From Stenotrophomonas sp. ESTM1D_MKCIP4_1 (GTDB taxonomy: Bacteria > Pseudomonadota > Gammaproteobacteria > Xanthomonadales > Xanthomonadaceae), in contig NZ_CP026004.1 of assembly GCF_003086895.1 (NCBI RefSeq), forward strand, positions 296,317 to 360,316: DNA of 64,000 nt, given 5' to 3'. Position numbers and translations under genes: made by a program. A model generated the notes under the pieces. The model saw nothing but the letters and a program-made list of their open reading frames with translations, was not told the origin of the DNA and ran no database searches. Of this stretch, positions 1 through 8,290 are shown in pieces. How positions within the stretch are numbered: position 1 is the first letter of the stretch; each line of letters opens with the position of its first letter.

Positions 1-92
1 AAGCCTTCGTCGATCTGTTCGACACCGCCGACCAGGTCGAGGGCGTGACCGCCTTCCTGGAAAAGCGCGCCGCGCAGTGGAAGAACGCATGA
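1..92 (+). CDS. enoyl-CoA hydratase/isomerase family protein, C-terminal end only
   Basis: Only the last 29 codons lie in the window, read from base 3 and ending with the residues FLEKRAAQWKNA. A closing helix with DQVEG followed by an AFLEKR-like segment is the usual C-terminus of crotonase-fold enoyl-CoA hydratases. The stop TGA overlaps the ATG of the next gene (ATGA), so the two are probably translationally coupled. With a 3-hydroxyisobutyryl-CoA hydrolase and mmsB downstream, the likely role is hydration of methacrylyl-CoA in valine breakdown, but the substrate is inferred from context alone. Confidence 0.65.
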   Translation, partial: AFVDLFDTADQVEGVTAFLEKRAAQWKNA

Positions 93-1264
93 GTACCGAC
101 ACCGTTGCCGATGAAGCACCGGTGCTGTTCGAGGAGCGCGTGGCGGGCAATGGCACGCGCATCGGCCTCGCCACGCTCAACGCACCGCGCACGCTCAATG
201 GCTTTTCGCTGCCGATGGCGCACCTGCTGTTGAAGCAGCTGAACGCCTGGGCCGAGGATGATGGCATCGCGATGGTGGTGCTGCAGGGGGCGGGTGAGAA
301 GGCCTTCTGTGCCGGCGGCGATCTGCACAGCCTGCACAAGGCCATGGTCGCCTTCCGCGAGGCGGGCCAGACCGATATCCGCAGGAATGACTACGCCGCC
401 GAGTTCTTCGACGTCGAGTACCGCGTCGATTACCTCATCCACACCTACCCCAAGCCGATCCTGTGCTGGGGCCACGGCATCGTGATGGGCGGTGGCATCG
501 GCCTGATGTCCGGCGCCAGCCACCGCGTGGTCAGCGAGCGTTCCAAGCTGGCCTTCCCGGAAATCACCGTCGGCCTGTTCCCGGATGTGGGTGGCAGCTG
601 GCTGCTGCCGCGCGTACCGGGAATGGGTGGCCTGTTCCTGGCACTGACCGGCGCGCTGCTGAATCCGGGTGATGCCATCTATGCCGGCCTGGCCGATGTG
701 CATGTAGCCGAAGAGCGCCGCAATGCGGTGTTGGATGCGCTGCTGCAGGTGGCGTGGTCGGGCGATGCCGCCCACAACCATGAACGCCTGAGCCAGCTGC
801 TGCAGTCGCATGCCAGCGATGCGGCCACCGGCCCGCTGCTGGCCAACGCCGCACAGGTGGACGCGTTGTGCGAAGGCGACGACCTGGATGCCATTGTCGC
901 GCGCATTGCCGCCCTGCAGACCGAGGACACCTGGCTGCAGGCCGCGCAGAAAACCCTGGCGGCCGGTGCACCGGGTTCGGCGCGGCTGGCCTTCGCGTTG
1001 CAGCGTCGCAGCGCCGGCCAGGATCTGGCCAGCGTCTACCGCCTCGAATACATCGTCGCCCTGCACTGCGCGGCCCATGGCGATTTCGCCGAAGGCATCC
1101 GCGCGCTGCTGATCGACAAGGACCGCAACCCGCAGTGGCACCCGGCCACCCTGGCCGAAGCCACGCCCGCGTGGGCGGACACTTTCTTTGTTTCCCCCTG
1201 GGCCGACGCCGCGCATCCGCTGGCCGACCTGGGTACCCCCATGGCTGAAAGGAGCCTTGCATGA
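89..1264 (+). CDS. 3-hydroxyisobutyryl-CoA hydrolase (crotonase superfamily)
   Basis: This 391-residue protein should hydrolyse 3-hydroxyisobutyryl-CoA to free 3-hydroxyisobutyrate and CoA, a cytosolic step of valine catabolism. It shows the crotonase oxyanion-hole segments KAFCAGGDL (about residues 70-78) and GIVMGGGIGL (about 133-142), followed by FPEITVGLFPDVGGSWLLPR, which is characteristic of the hydrolase branch rather than of simple hydratases. At about 390 residues it is longer than a hydratase (about 260), as expected for this branch. A GTG at 77 is in frame, but ATG 89 overlaps the upstream stop as ATGA and is preferred. It overlaps mmsB by 4 bases, so the three genes form an operon. 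Confidence 0.88.
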   Translation: MSTDTVADEAPVLFEERVAGNGTRIGLATLNAPRTLNGFSLPMAHLLLKQLNAWAEDDGIAMVVLQGAGEKAFCAGGDLHSLHKAMVAFREAGQTDIRRNDYAAEFFDVEYRVDYLIHTYPKPILCWGHGIVMGGGIGLMSGASHRVVSERSKLAFPEITVGLFPDVGGSWLLPRVPGMGGLFLALTGALLNPGDAIYAGLADVHVAEERRNAVLDALLQVAWSGDAAHNHERLSQLLQSHASDAATGPLLANAAQVDALCEGDDLDAIVARIAALQTEDTWLQAAQKTLAAGAPGSARLAFALQRRSAGQDLASVYRLEYIVALHCAAHGDFAEGIRALLIDKDRNPQWHPATLAEATPAWADTFFVSPWADAAHPLADLGTPMAERSLA

Positions 1265-2151
1265 GCCGCATTGCATTCATCGGGTTGGGCAACATGGGTG
1301 GCCCGATGGCCGCCAACCTGGTCAAGAACGGCCACACCGTGCGCGTGTTCGACCTGGTGCCGGCCGCGGTGCAGGCCGCCGTCGATGCCGGTGCCAGCGC
1401 CGCGCCGTCGGCACGCGACACCCTGGCCGATGCCGAAGTGGTGATCTCGATGCTGCCGGCCAGCCGCCACGTCGAAGGCGTATACCTGGGGGACGAGGGC
1501 ATCCTGGCCGCCATTCCGGCCGGCGCACTGGTCATCGACTGCAGCACCATTGCACCGGCCAGCGCCCGCAAGGTTTCTGAAGCCGCCGCCGCGCGTGGCC
1601 TGCAGATGCTTGACGCACCCGTGTCCGGCGGTACGGCCGGTGCACAGGCCGGCACCCTCACCTTCATCGTCGGTGGTGAAGAGGACGCGCTGGAACGTGC
1701 GCGCCCGGTGCTGCAGGCGATGGGCAAAAACATCTTCCACGTCGGTGCCAGCGGCGCCGGCCAGGTTGCCAAGCTGTGCAACAACATGGCGCTGGGCGTG
1801 ATCATGGCGGTGACCGGCGAAGCCATCGCGCTGGGCGTGGCACACGGGCTGGACCCGAAGGTGCTGTCGCAGATGATGGCGGTCAGCACCGGCCGCAGCT
1901 GGGCCACTGAGGTCTGCAACCCGTGGCCGGGTGTGCTGGAAAACGCCCCGGCCTCGCGCGGCTACAGCGGCGGTTTCGGCAGCGACCTGATGCTGAAGGA
2001 CATGGGCCTGGCGGTGGAAGCGGCGATGAGCGTCGGCGCCTCGATTCCGCTGGGCGAAGTGGCCCGCAACCTGTACTCGATGAACCACCAGGCCGGCCGC
2101 GGCAAGCTGGATTTCTCCAGCGTCGTGCAGCTGATCACCAGCGAGAAGTGA
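1261..2151 (+). CDS. mmsB: 3-hydroxyisobutyrate dehydrogenase
   Basis: The 296-residue enzyme oxidises 3-hydroxyisobutyrate to methylmalonate semialdehyde with NAD+, using the product of the preceding gene. The N-terminal Rossmann signature IGLGNMGGPMAANL is at residues 7-20, the substrate-binding signature DAPVSGGTAGAQAGTLT is at about 118-134, and the catalytic lysine is in the GQVAKLCNN segment at about residue 170. Length and motif order match the family fully. It starts inside the end of the upstream gene (ATGA) and is followed by a strong rho-independent terminator, so it is the last gene of the valine operon. Confidence 0.95.
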   Translation: MSRIAFIGLGNMGGPMAANLVKNGHTVRVFDLVPAAVQAAVDAGASAAPSARDTLADAEVVISMLPASRHVEGVYLGDEGILAAIPAGALVIDCSTIAPASARKVSEAAAARGLQMLDAPVSGGTAGAQAGTLTFIVGGEEDALERARPVLQAMGKNIFHVGASGAGQVAKLCNNMALGVIMAVTGEAIALGVAHGLDPKVLSQMMAVSTGRSWATEVCNPWPGVLENAPASRGYSGGFGSDLMLKDMGLAVEAAMSVGASIPLGEVARNLYSMNHQAGRGKLDFSSVVQLITSEK

Positions 2152-2155
2152 CCTG

Positions 2156-2180
2156 GTAGCGCCGGCCGCTGGCCGGCAAC
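2156..2180 (+). repeat. SMAG palindrome just after mmsB
   Basis: GTAG followed by the perfect palindrome GCCGGCCGCTGGCCGGC. This is the GCCGGCC class of the short GTAG-ended palindromes known as SMAG in S. maltophilia. It begins 5 bases after the mmsB stop codon and could fold as a hairpin in the mRNA. Confidence 0.85.
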
Positions 2181-2211
2181 CTCATGCCCCGTGCGGGACA
2201 ACGAAGGTGGG

Positions 2212-2254
2212 ATGGGCGGATGCCCGGTTTCGGCCGGCATCCGCCCATTTTTTT
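2212..2254 (+). terminator. rho-independent terminator after mmsB
   Basis: A 13-bp stem (ATGGGCGGATGCC paired with GGCATCCGCCCAT) closes an 11-base loop and runs directly into a T tract. It lies downstream of mmsB and should end the valine operon transcript. Confidence 0.9.
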
Positions 2255-2275
2255 GGCCGCATCAGAAATGACCTG

Positions 2276-2300
2276 GTAGTGCCGGCCGCTGGCCGGCAAC
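2276..2300 (+). repeat. second SMAG palindrome, near copy of the one at 2156
   Basis: This is the same GTAG plus GCCGGCCGCTGGCCGGC palindrome 120 bases downstream. The 7 bases before it (TGACCTG) and the bases after it (AACCT) match those around the first copy, so the two copies share their flanks as well as their core. Confidence 0.8.
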
Positions 2301-2310
2301 CTGGTCTTTT

Positions 2311-2351
2311 GGGGTCAGAGCCCTTTCGCGTTGCGAAAGGGATCCGACCCC
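2311..2351 (+). repeat. 41-bp imperfect palindrome, GGGGTC...GACCCC class
   Basis: GGGGTCAGAGCCCTTTCGCG pairs with TTGCGAAAGGGATCCGACCCC with few mismatches. This second palindrome class is distinct from SMAG and recurs at 34962-35055. It sits between the converging ends of mmsB and ohr. Confidence 0.7.
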
Positions 2352-2366
2352 GCCGGCCCAACCGCA

Positions 2367-2792
2367 TCAGGCAACGATCAGCGTCACGTCGATGTTGCCG
2401 CGGGTGGCGTTGGAGTACGGGCAGACGATGTGGGCCTTCTGCACCAGTTCTTCCAGCTGTTCGCGCGGCACGCCCGGGGCGTTGATGGTCAGCTCGGCTT
2501 CAATGCCGAAACCGGTGGGGATCTGGCCGATGCCGACCTTGCCGGTGACGGTGGTGTCGGCCGGCAGCGCGACCTTGGCCTGGCCGGCCACGAACTTCAG
2601 CGCGCCGAGGAAGCAGGCCGAGTAGCCAGCGGCGAACAGCTGTTCCGGGTTGGTGCCCGGGCCGCCGGCGCCGCCCAGCTCGCGCGGGGTCGACAGCTGG
2701 ATGTCCAGCACGTTGTCGGAGGAGACCGAACGGCCTTCACGGCCGCCGGTGGAGGTGGCCTGGGCGGTGTACAGAACCTTTTCGATGGACAT
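2367..2792 (-). CDS. ohr: organic hydroperoxide resistance protein Ohr
   Basis: Ohr is a cytosolic thiol peroxidase of the OsmC/Ohr family that reduces organic and fatty-acid hydroperoxides, usually with lipoylated proteins as electron donors. The 141-residue length is typical. Both catalytic cysteines are visible: Cys60 in [12 protein letters not shown] and Cys124 in [13 protein letters not shown]. The N-terminal [17 protein letters not shown] is the family hallmark. The start has a clear AGGAG seven bases upstream. No ohrR regulator is next to it in this window, unlike the ohr-ohrR pairs of many relatives. Confidence 0.96.
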   Translation of the reverse strand: MSIEKVLYTAQATSTGGREGRSVSSDNVLDIQLSTPRELGGAGGPGTNPEQLFAAGYSACFLGALKFVAGQAKVALPADTTVTGKVGIGQIPTGFGIEAELTINAPGVPREQLEELVQKAHIVCPYSNATRGNIDVTLIVA

Positions 2793-2822
2793 GGGATGCT
2801 CCTGGTCAGTGGGTGGGTGTTT

Positions 2823-2891
2823 CGATGGGTCTACTTTGCCCGTTCCCGTTGCACGATGGGTGATAGAAAGTCTCGAATATTTGACCCATCG
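2823..2891. promoter_or_regulatory. possible operator region upstream of ohr
   Basis: The 8-mer CGATGGGT occurs at 2823-2830 and 2854-2861 and in inverted form (ACCCATCG) at 2884-2891, all within the 109-base gap between ohr and the next gene. The last two form an inverted repeat with a 22-base AT-rich spacer. The arrangement suggests regulator binding or an RNA hairpin. It does not resemble the AT-rich OhrR box, and the function is inferred only. Confidence 0.35.
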
Positions 2892-2901
2892 TCCTGGCGG
2901 C

Positions 2902-3858
2902 CTAGATCGTCCATTCGCGGTCAGTGGTGAACATGATCGTCAGCCAGCGGTCCGGCGAGGCCTCACCCAGCGCATCGCCAATCTCATCTCGCAGCTGGTC
3001 CCATTCCACCAGTGCCCGCGGCGGGTCGTCCTCGCGCACCACGAAGAACAGCTCGATCTGCTCGCCCCGGCCCACCTGCGCCACGTAGCTGCGGTGTTCC
3101 ACGAACCCGTAGCGCGCCACGATGTCGCGCGCCACGGCGTCCACATGTGCCTGCAGTTCCGGTGGCGTCACCAGCAGGATGCCGGCCAGCGCCCGGCGCA
3201 CCGTGCCCAGCGGCGCCACCATCACGAACAGGCAGACCACCGCCAGGATGGCCGGATCGATATAGGGCCCGACCCAGGCCAGCGGCGTGCCCTGCACGAG
3301 CACGCCACCCACGAAGGCGACCACGTAGCAGGCTGACATGCTGGCGGCGATCATCCAGTTCTTCGCATCCAGTGCGATGAAGTCGGAACCGATGCGGCGG
3401 TTGGCGCGCCACACGAAAGCGCCGAGCGCGCTTTCCGCCAGCAGCGAAACCACGCCGAACACGATGGCCGGGCCCAGCGCGATGTGGCGCCCGCCGGACA
3501 TCAGCGCATCCACTGCATTGATCAGGGCATACAACGCCGCGCCGATCATCAGCAGACCGCTCACCCCCAGCACGATGGGTTCCAGGTGCCAGAAGCCCAT
3601 GGTGAAGCGCTGGTTGAGCCGCGACTGCAGCGCATCGGTCTGCGTTGACAGCGCAATCAGGCGCGCCACCAGCAGCGACAGCCAGGTCATCACCACGTCG
3701 ATGAGCCCGTAGATGCCGTCGAAGATGATCAACGAGGAGTTGGCCAGCAGGCCGAACACCACCCCGGCCAGCGCCACCGCCAGTGAGAACGCGATGGACA
3801 GGCGCAGCACGCCCTGTTCGGTGGCGGGGTCGAAGAACCGGGAAGCGGGCAGGGCCAT
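2902..3858 (-). CDS. cation diffusion facilitator (CDF) family transporter
   Basis: A predicted inner-membrane divalent-cation/proton antiporter of 318 residues. It shows about six hydrophobic segments (for example around residues 20-45, 50-75, 95-120, 130-150, 175-200 and 205-225) and a soluble C-terminal domain rich in charged residues, as in CDF proteins. The segment [15 protein letters not shown] resembles the CDF TM2 signature that normally carries metal-binding Asp residues, and [18 protein letters not shown] resembles the TM5 signature. The frame is open to 3909, but that extension runs through a SMAG palindrome, so the ATG at 3858 is preferred. The metal (Zn, Fe, Co or Mn) cannot be read from the sequence. 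Confidence 0.8.
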   Translation of the reverse strand: MALPASRFFDPATEQGVLRLSIAFSLAVALAGVVFGLLANSSLIIFDGIYGLIDVVMTWLSLLVARLIALSTQTDALQSRLNQRFTMGFWHLEPIVLGVSGLLMIGAALYALINAVDALMSGGRHIALGPAIVFGVVSLLAESALGAFVWRANRRIGSDFIALDAKNWMIAASMSACYVVAFVGGVLVQGTPLAWVGPYIDPAILAVVCLFVMVAPLGTVRRALAGILLVTPPELQAHVDAVARDIVARYGFVEHRSYVAQVGRGEQIELFFVVREDDPPRALVEWDQLRDEIGDALGEASPDRWLTIMFTTDREWTI

Positions 3859-3867
3859 GGCCCGATT

Positions 3868-3891
3868 GTAGAGCGGAGCCATGCTCCGCTG
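3868..3891 (+). repeat. SMAG palindrome upstream of the CDF gene
   Basis: GTAGAGCGGAGC, then ATGCTCCGCT: a GTAG end plus an AGCGGAG/CTCCGCT stem. Read on the minus strand the CTAC end plus the next bases gives TACAAT six bases before the CDF start codon, a possible -10 box. Confidence 0.75.
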
Positions 3892-4092
3892 CGTTACCGC
3901 CCGGCCCATGCGCTACCCCCATCGCGCCGCATCCCGTAGACTGCGCGCCTCCCACGTACCGGCTCCCGACTGCAGTGATCACGCCACCCTGACCCTTGCC
4001 GCACCTCGGCAGCCGGCACGCCCGGCTCAGGAACCCGCGTCTTTCCACTGCAGCGCCACGTGGCCCCACGCCCGTGCGCGCGGAGTTTTCCC

Positions 4093-5547
4093 ATGCAAAC
4101 GTCCTACCCCCTGCGTCAGCAATGGCTCGGCAACATCCGTGGTGATCTGCTGTCCGGCATGGTCGTCGCCCTGGCCCTGATTCCCGAGGCCATCGCTTTC
4201 TCGCTCATCGCCGGCGTCGATCCCAAGGTCGGCCTGTACGCCGCGTTCTCCATCGCCGTGGTCACCGCCATCGCCGGCGGCCGCCCCGGCATGATTTCCG
4301 CCGCGACCGGCGCCATGGCGCTGGTAATGGTCGATCTGGTCAAGGACCACGGCCTGCAGTACCTGTTCGCCGCCAGCATCCTGGCCGGCCTGCTGCAGGT
4401 GCTGGCCGGCGTGTTCAAGCTCGGTTCGCTGATGCGCTTCGTCTCGCGCTCGGTCATCACCGGCTTCGTCAACGCACTGGCCATCCTCATCTTCCTGGCG
4501 CAGATGCCGGAACTGATCGGCCGTGGCCCCACCGTCTACGTGCTGTGCGCCGCCGCGCTGGCCATCATCTACCTGCTGCCGCGCATCACCCGCGCCGTGC
4601 CATCGCCGCTGGTCGCCATCGTCGTGCTCACCGCCGTGGTCATCGGCTTCGACGTGGATGTGCGCAGCGTGGGTGACATGGGCCAGCTGCCCGACAGCCT
4701 GCCACACTTCCTCATTCCCGATGTGCCCTTCACCTGGGACACCCTGCGCATCCTGCTGCCGGTCTCGGCCACGCTGGCCGTGGTCGGCCTGCTCGAATCA
4801 ATGATGACGCTGCAGATCGTCGAGGACATCACCGAGACGCCCAGCGAGCGCAACCGCGAATGCGTCGGCCAGGGCGTGGCCAACACGGTCACCGGCTTCC
4901 TGGGCGGCATGGCCGGCTGCGCGATGATCGGCCAGTCGGTCATCAACGTGACCTCCGGTGGCCGCGGCCGCCTGTCCTGCCTGGTGGCCGGCGTGCTGCT
5001 GCTGGTGCTGGTGGTGTACGGCAGCGACCTGGTGCGGCAGATCCCGATGGCCGCACTGGTGGCGGTGATGATCATGGTCAGCATCGGTACCTTCAGCTGG
5101 CGCTCGCTGCGTGACCTGCGCACCCATCCGCGCAGTTCCTCTGCGGTGATGCTGCTGACCGTGGTGGTCACCGTGGCCACCCACGATCTGGCCAAGGGCG
5201 TGCTCAGCGGTGTGCTGCTGTCGGCGCTGTTCTTCGCCCGCAAGGTCGGCCGCATGCTGGATGTGCAGCGCGAAGGCACGGGCGATACCCAGGTGTACCG
5301 CGTGCGCGGGCAGGTGTTCTTCGCCTCGGCCGGCCAGCTCGGTGCCGCCTTCGATTACCAGCATGTGGCGCCGAAGGTGCAGATCGACCTGCGCGATGCG
5401 CATCTATGGGATCTGACCGCCGTGGCTGCACTGGAGCGGGCGCAGGAAAAGCTGGCCGCGCATGGTGCGCAGGTGGAGGTGGTGGGCCTCAATGCGGCCA
5501 GCCAGACGCTGATCGAACAGGTGGGCGGCGCGCGCGGCGGGCACTGA
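4093..5547 (+). CDS. SulP-family inorganic anion transporter with C-terminal STAS domain
   Basis: A 484-residue inner-membrane protein of the SLC26/SulP family, which moves sulfate, bicarbonate or other anions by proton or sodium symport. The N-terminal [20 protein letters not shown] and [19 protein letters not shown] segments are classic SulP core sequence. The last 95 residues (from about 390) form a short STAS-like domain with [16 protein letters not shown]. The frame opens at 4060, but ATG 4093 has a GGAG seven bases upstream and begins the usual basic N-terminus. The transported anion is not determined. Neighbours give no hint, since it stands alone between palindromes. Confidence 0.88.
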   Translation: MQTSYPLRQQWLGNIRGDLLSGMVVALALIPEAIAFSLIAGVDPKVGLYAAFSIAVVTAIAGGRPGMISAATGAMALVMVDLVKDHGLQYLFAASILAGLLQVLAGVFKLGSLMRFVSRSVITGFVNALAILIFLAQMPELIGRGPTVYVLCAAALAIIYLLPRITRAVPSPLVAIVVLTAVVIGFDVDVRSVGDMGQLPDSLPHFLIPDVPFTWDTLRILLPVSATLAVVGLLESMMTLQIVEDITETPSERNRECVGQGVANTVTGFLGGMAGCAMIGQSVINVTSGGRGRLSCLVAGVLLLVLVVYGSDLVRQIPMAALVAVMIMVSIGTFSWRSLRDLRTHPRSSSAVMLLTVVVTVATHDLAKGVLSGVLLSALFFARKVGRMLDVQREGTGDTQVYRVRGQVFFASAGQLGAAFDYQHVAPKVQIDLRDAHLWDLTAVAALERAQEKLAAHGAQVEVVGLNAASQTLIEQVGGARGGH

Positions 5548-5560
5548 GCAGGTCAGGGCG

Positions 5561-5590
5561 GTAGCGCCGGGCCATGCCCGGCGGATGTAG
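5561..5590 (+). repeat. SMAG-like palindrome after the SulP gene
   Basis: GTAGCGCCGGGCCATGCCCG, then GCGGATGTAG. The stem CGCCGGGC/GCCCGGCG sits between two GTAG tetranucleotides 14 bases downstream of the SulP stop codon. Confidence 0.7.
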
Positions 5591-5697
5591 CGGCGACGGA
5601 ACGCGCTCGGGCAACCGTTCCAAGCGCTTCCTGGTAATGGTCTGCATCACCCGCTGCCTGCGCTTCGCTCAGATAGGCGGCGATTCACCCATCGTCC

Positions 5698-6471
5698 TCA
5701 AAAAGCGCCGCCACCGCCCCCCGTACCGATCCCGGTGATGAGCTCGTCCAAGCCGGGGCGTGTATCGATGCCAAGCGGGGGAAGGCCGTTTGCCTGCCGT
5801 TCGCGGTCGAGGGTGGCAATGATCTGGTGCGCCATCAGCGTGGCCTGCATCTGCTGCTGGCGCGTCAGTGTTGTGCGGTCGCCCGCCAGTGCCACCGGCC
5901 AACTGCCGCGCAGCTCCGCCGCCTTGCGATACGCCGATGCCCGCAGCGGATCGGCGATGCCATCGACGCCGTGATCATGGATGCGGGCAAATGTCTCCAG
6001 CGCATAGATGGACCCGGCCTGCGCAGACGCCGCCAGGAACTCCATCGCTTCTCCGCGCCGGGAGGTCTCTCGCAGCGCCAGTTGTTCGGCGTCGAGGATG
6101 GCGGCCGGGTCCAGCCGTTCCTGTGCGGTGAACCCGCCTCTGGTCCCTCCGCGGAGCAGTGCATCCCGTGCCGCCTCGGTGGATGGATACCCGTTGCGTG
6201 CCAACCACGCCACATCGGCATCGGTGCGGGCGCCGGACAGGGTGTCACCCACACGCGGGGACGCCGAAAAGACCGTCCGTGCCACAGGGCGCTGGCCAGC
6301 CGCGATGGGCGCCGGTCCGCGCGCGGACGCGCCTGGCCCCGGCGAGGCGATGGAAGCGGGCGTTGGCCGGCCTGTCGCACCGTTCTGCGTTTGCCGGTTT
6401 GCTGTCCAGGCCACAACGGCCGTGATCGCAAGGCCTGCGAGTGCAAGTGCAATGGATCGTGCTGACAGCAT
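5698..6471 (-). CDS. hypothetical exported or membrane-anchored protein
   Basis: This 257-residue protein is not recognised. It begins with a hydrophobic stretch (residues 4-23, ALALAGLAITAVVAWTANRQ) that would act as a signal anchor or signal peptide. A Pro/Ala/Gly-rich linker (about 25-65) follows, then a helical region with a Sel1-like appearance around residues 140-185 (AQAGSIYALETFARIHDHGV), and a Gly-rich end. A GGGAGG lies six bases before the ATG. It is divergent from dusA. The Sel1-like reading is weak and no function is proposed. Confidence 0.6.
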   Translation of the reverse strand: MLSARSIALALAGLAITAVVAWTANRQTQNGATGRPTPASIASPGPGASARGPAPIAAGQRPVARTVFSASPRVGDTLSGARTDADVAWLARNGYPSTEAARDALLRGGTRGGFTAQERLDPAAILDAEQLALRETSRRGEAMEFLAASAQAGSIYALETFARIHDHGVDGIADPLRASAYRKAAELRGSWPVALAGDRTTLTRQQQMQATLMAHQIIATLDRERQANGLPPLGIDTRPGLDELITGIGTGGGGGAF

Positions 6472-6590
6472 GCCGGCCTCCCAGGCGGATTCATTTCGCG
6501 TTCACCAAAATTTCCCATGCCGCGCGGCCTGTCAACGGGTGCTCCGGGCAGCGTTCATGGCAAGCAGGTAAACTATTGATCTCACTGGCA

Positions 6591-7622
6591 ATGCCAGTCC
6601 CCACGATCAATGCCCCGATGACGTCCGCCGCCGCCCGTTACGCCGATTCCCTGCGCCTGTCCGTTGCCCCCATGATGGACTGGACGGACCGCCACTGCCG
6701 CGTGTTCCATCGCGTGCTGGCGCCGGGTGCGCGGCTGTACACCGAGATGGTGCACGCCAACGCGGTCATCCACGGCGACCGCGAGCGCCTGCTTGGCTTC
6801 GACGCCAGCGAACAGCCGCTGGCCCTGCAGCTGGGCGGCAGCGATCCGGCCCTGCTGGCACAGGCCGCGCGCATCGCCGCCGACTGGGGCTACGACGAGG
6901 TCAACCTCAACTGCGGCTGCCCGTCCGACCGCGTGCAGGCCGGGCGCTTCGGCGCCTGTCTGATGCGCGAACCGGTGCTGGTGGCCGAGTGCGTGGCGGC
7001 CATGGTGGCGGCAGTGGACATCCCGGTGACGGTGAAATGCCGCCTGGGCGTGGACGAAGACAACGATTACGAGGTGTTCGCCGCTTTCGTCGACCAGCAG
7101 GTCGCCGCAGGTGCCGGCATGGTGGTGGTGCATGCGCGCAATGCGTGGCTGAAGGGCCTGTCGCCCAAGGAGAACCGCGAGGTTCCGCCGCTGAAGTACG
7201 ACTGGGCTTATCGCCTCAAGCAGGAACGGCCCTCGCTGCCGGTGGTCATCAATGGTGGCCTGGCCACGGTGGAGGCGGTGCAGGCGCAGTCCGTGCACGT
7301 GGATGGCGTGATGCTGGGCCGCGCGGCCTACCACGACCCCTACCTGCTGCATCAGCTGGAGGCGCTGCACACCGGCGCCGCACTGCGCCCGCGTGGCGAA
7401 CTGCTGCGCGCGCTGCGCCCCTACATCGAAGCCCGCCTGGCCGAAGGCCTGGCGCTGAAGCACATCACCCGCCACCTGCTGGGCCTGTTCCACGGCCAGC
7501 CGGGGGGCCGCGCCTTCCGCCAGGTGCTGAGCGAGGGCGCGCACCGCCCCGGCGCCGACTGGGCGCTGATCGAGCAGGCGCTGGCCGTGACCGAGCGCGC
7601 ATCGGACCGCGCCGCAGCGTGA
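6591..7622 (+). CDS. dusA: tRNA-dihydrouridine synthase A
   Basis: DusA reduces uridine to dihydrouridine at positions 20/20a of tRNA, with FMN and NADPH, in the cytosol. The protein has the TIM-barrel start SVAPMMDWTDRHCRVFHR, the catalytic-cysteine motif NLNCGCPSDRVQ, the FMN-phosphate segment VVINGGLATVEAV with VDGVMLGRAAY, and HARNAWLKGLSPKENRE, which is diagnostic of the DusA subgroup. ATG 6591 gives 343 residues and ATG 6618 gives 334. Neither has a good ribosome-binding site. A TAAACT at 6570-6575 could be the -10 box, which would leave a very short leader for either start. Confidence 0.93.
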   Translation: MPVPTINAPMTSAAARYADSLRLSVAPMMDWTDRHCRVFHRVLAPGARLYTEMVHANAVIHGDRERLLGFDASEQPLALQLGGSDPALLAQAARIAADWGYDEVNLNCGCPSDRVQAGRFGACLMREPVLVAECVAAMVAAVDIPVTVKCRLGVDEDNDYEVFAAFVDQQVAAGAGMVVVHARNAWLKGLSPKENREVPPLKYDWAYRLKQERPSLPVVINGGLATVEAVQAQSVHVDGVMLGRAAYHDPYLLHQLEALHTGAALRPRGELLRALRPYIEARLAEGLALKHITRHLLGLFHGQPGGRAFRQVLSEGAHRPGADWALIEQALAVTERASDRAAA

Positions 7623-7670
7623 CGTCAGCCACATTTCTGACTTGACAAGTCCCCGGGATTCGTCCCGAAT

Positions 7671-7686
7671 GTTCACTTATATGAAC
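7671..7686. promoter_or_regulatory. short palindrome GTTCA-N6-TGAAC downstream of dusA
   Basis: GTTCACTTATATGAAC is a perfect 5-bp inverted repeat around an AT-rich centre. Just upstream are a TTGACA (7642-7647) and a CGGGA-TTCG-TCCCG hairpin (7654-7667). It may be a regulator site in the promoter region of the small exported gene at 7836, but no regulator can be named. Confidence 0.3.
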
Positions 7687-7835
7687 GACGACAGCGGACA
7701 GCCGGAAAAGTTCAGATCGGATTCACCGCGTCAATCCAATCATTTGCAAAGGAAATGTAAAGGCCGGGACCCGAATCCGGCGCCCCGGATTTACGACTTT
7801 TGAACGAATCGCCGTGCTCGGCTAGGATCGCATCG

Positions 7836-8219
7836 ATGTCTTCCGCTTCCTTCCACCGCCGCATTGCCCTGGCCACCTGCGTGGTCCTGGCGGCTGCCCC
7901 GCTTTCTGCGGCGATGGCGCAGCAGCCACCGCGCGGCGGCGGCGGCGAGCCGCGTGCAGCCATGCGGGCGGAAATGATGGATCGCGGCAGCCGTGGCGAT
8001 GACCGTTCGCTGTCCGATGCCGTGCGTCGGGTGCAGCGCTCCACCGGCGGCCACATCCTCGGTGCCGAGCGCGTGCCGTTCGATGGCCGCGACATCAACC
8101 GGGTCAAATACATGGACGACCGGGGCCGGGTCCGCTACATGGACGACCCCGCCCCGGCACGTTCACAGCCGCGCACGCCGCGGTCGGATATGTCATCACT
8201 ACGCGGCGATAACCCCTGA
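7836..8219 (+). CDS. small exported PepSY-like protein upstream of phoPQ
   Basis: The 127-residue product starts with a clear signal peptide (RRIALATCVVLAAAPLSAAMA, cleavage expected near residue 28-29). A Gly/Arg-rich linker follows, then a region LSDAVRRVQRSTGGHILGAE with a beta-rich RVKYMDDRGRVRYM, which resembles the single PepSY repeat of small periplasmic proteins. A TTG at 7800 opens the frame, but ATG 7836 has AGGA eight bases upstream and begins the signal peptide. It ends 71 bases before phoP and may be co-transcribed. A role in modulating PhoQ sensing is a guess from position. Confidence 0.65.
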   Translation: MSSASFHRRIALATCVVLAAAPLSAAMAQQPPRGGGGEPRAAMRAEMMDRGSRGDDRSLSDAVRRVQRSTGGHILGAERVPFDGRDINRVKYMDDRGRVRYMDDPAPARSQPRTPRSDMSSLRGDNP

Positions 8220-8290
8220 ACAGGGATAGTTGCTGTAATACACCGTACCCACAGGCCTCCGGGCCACACCCAGGACACTAGGGAGAGTTC

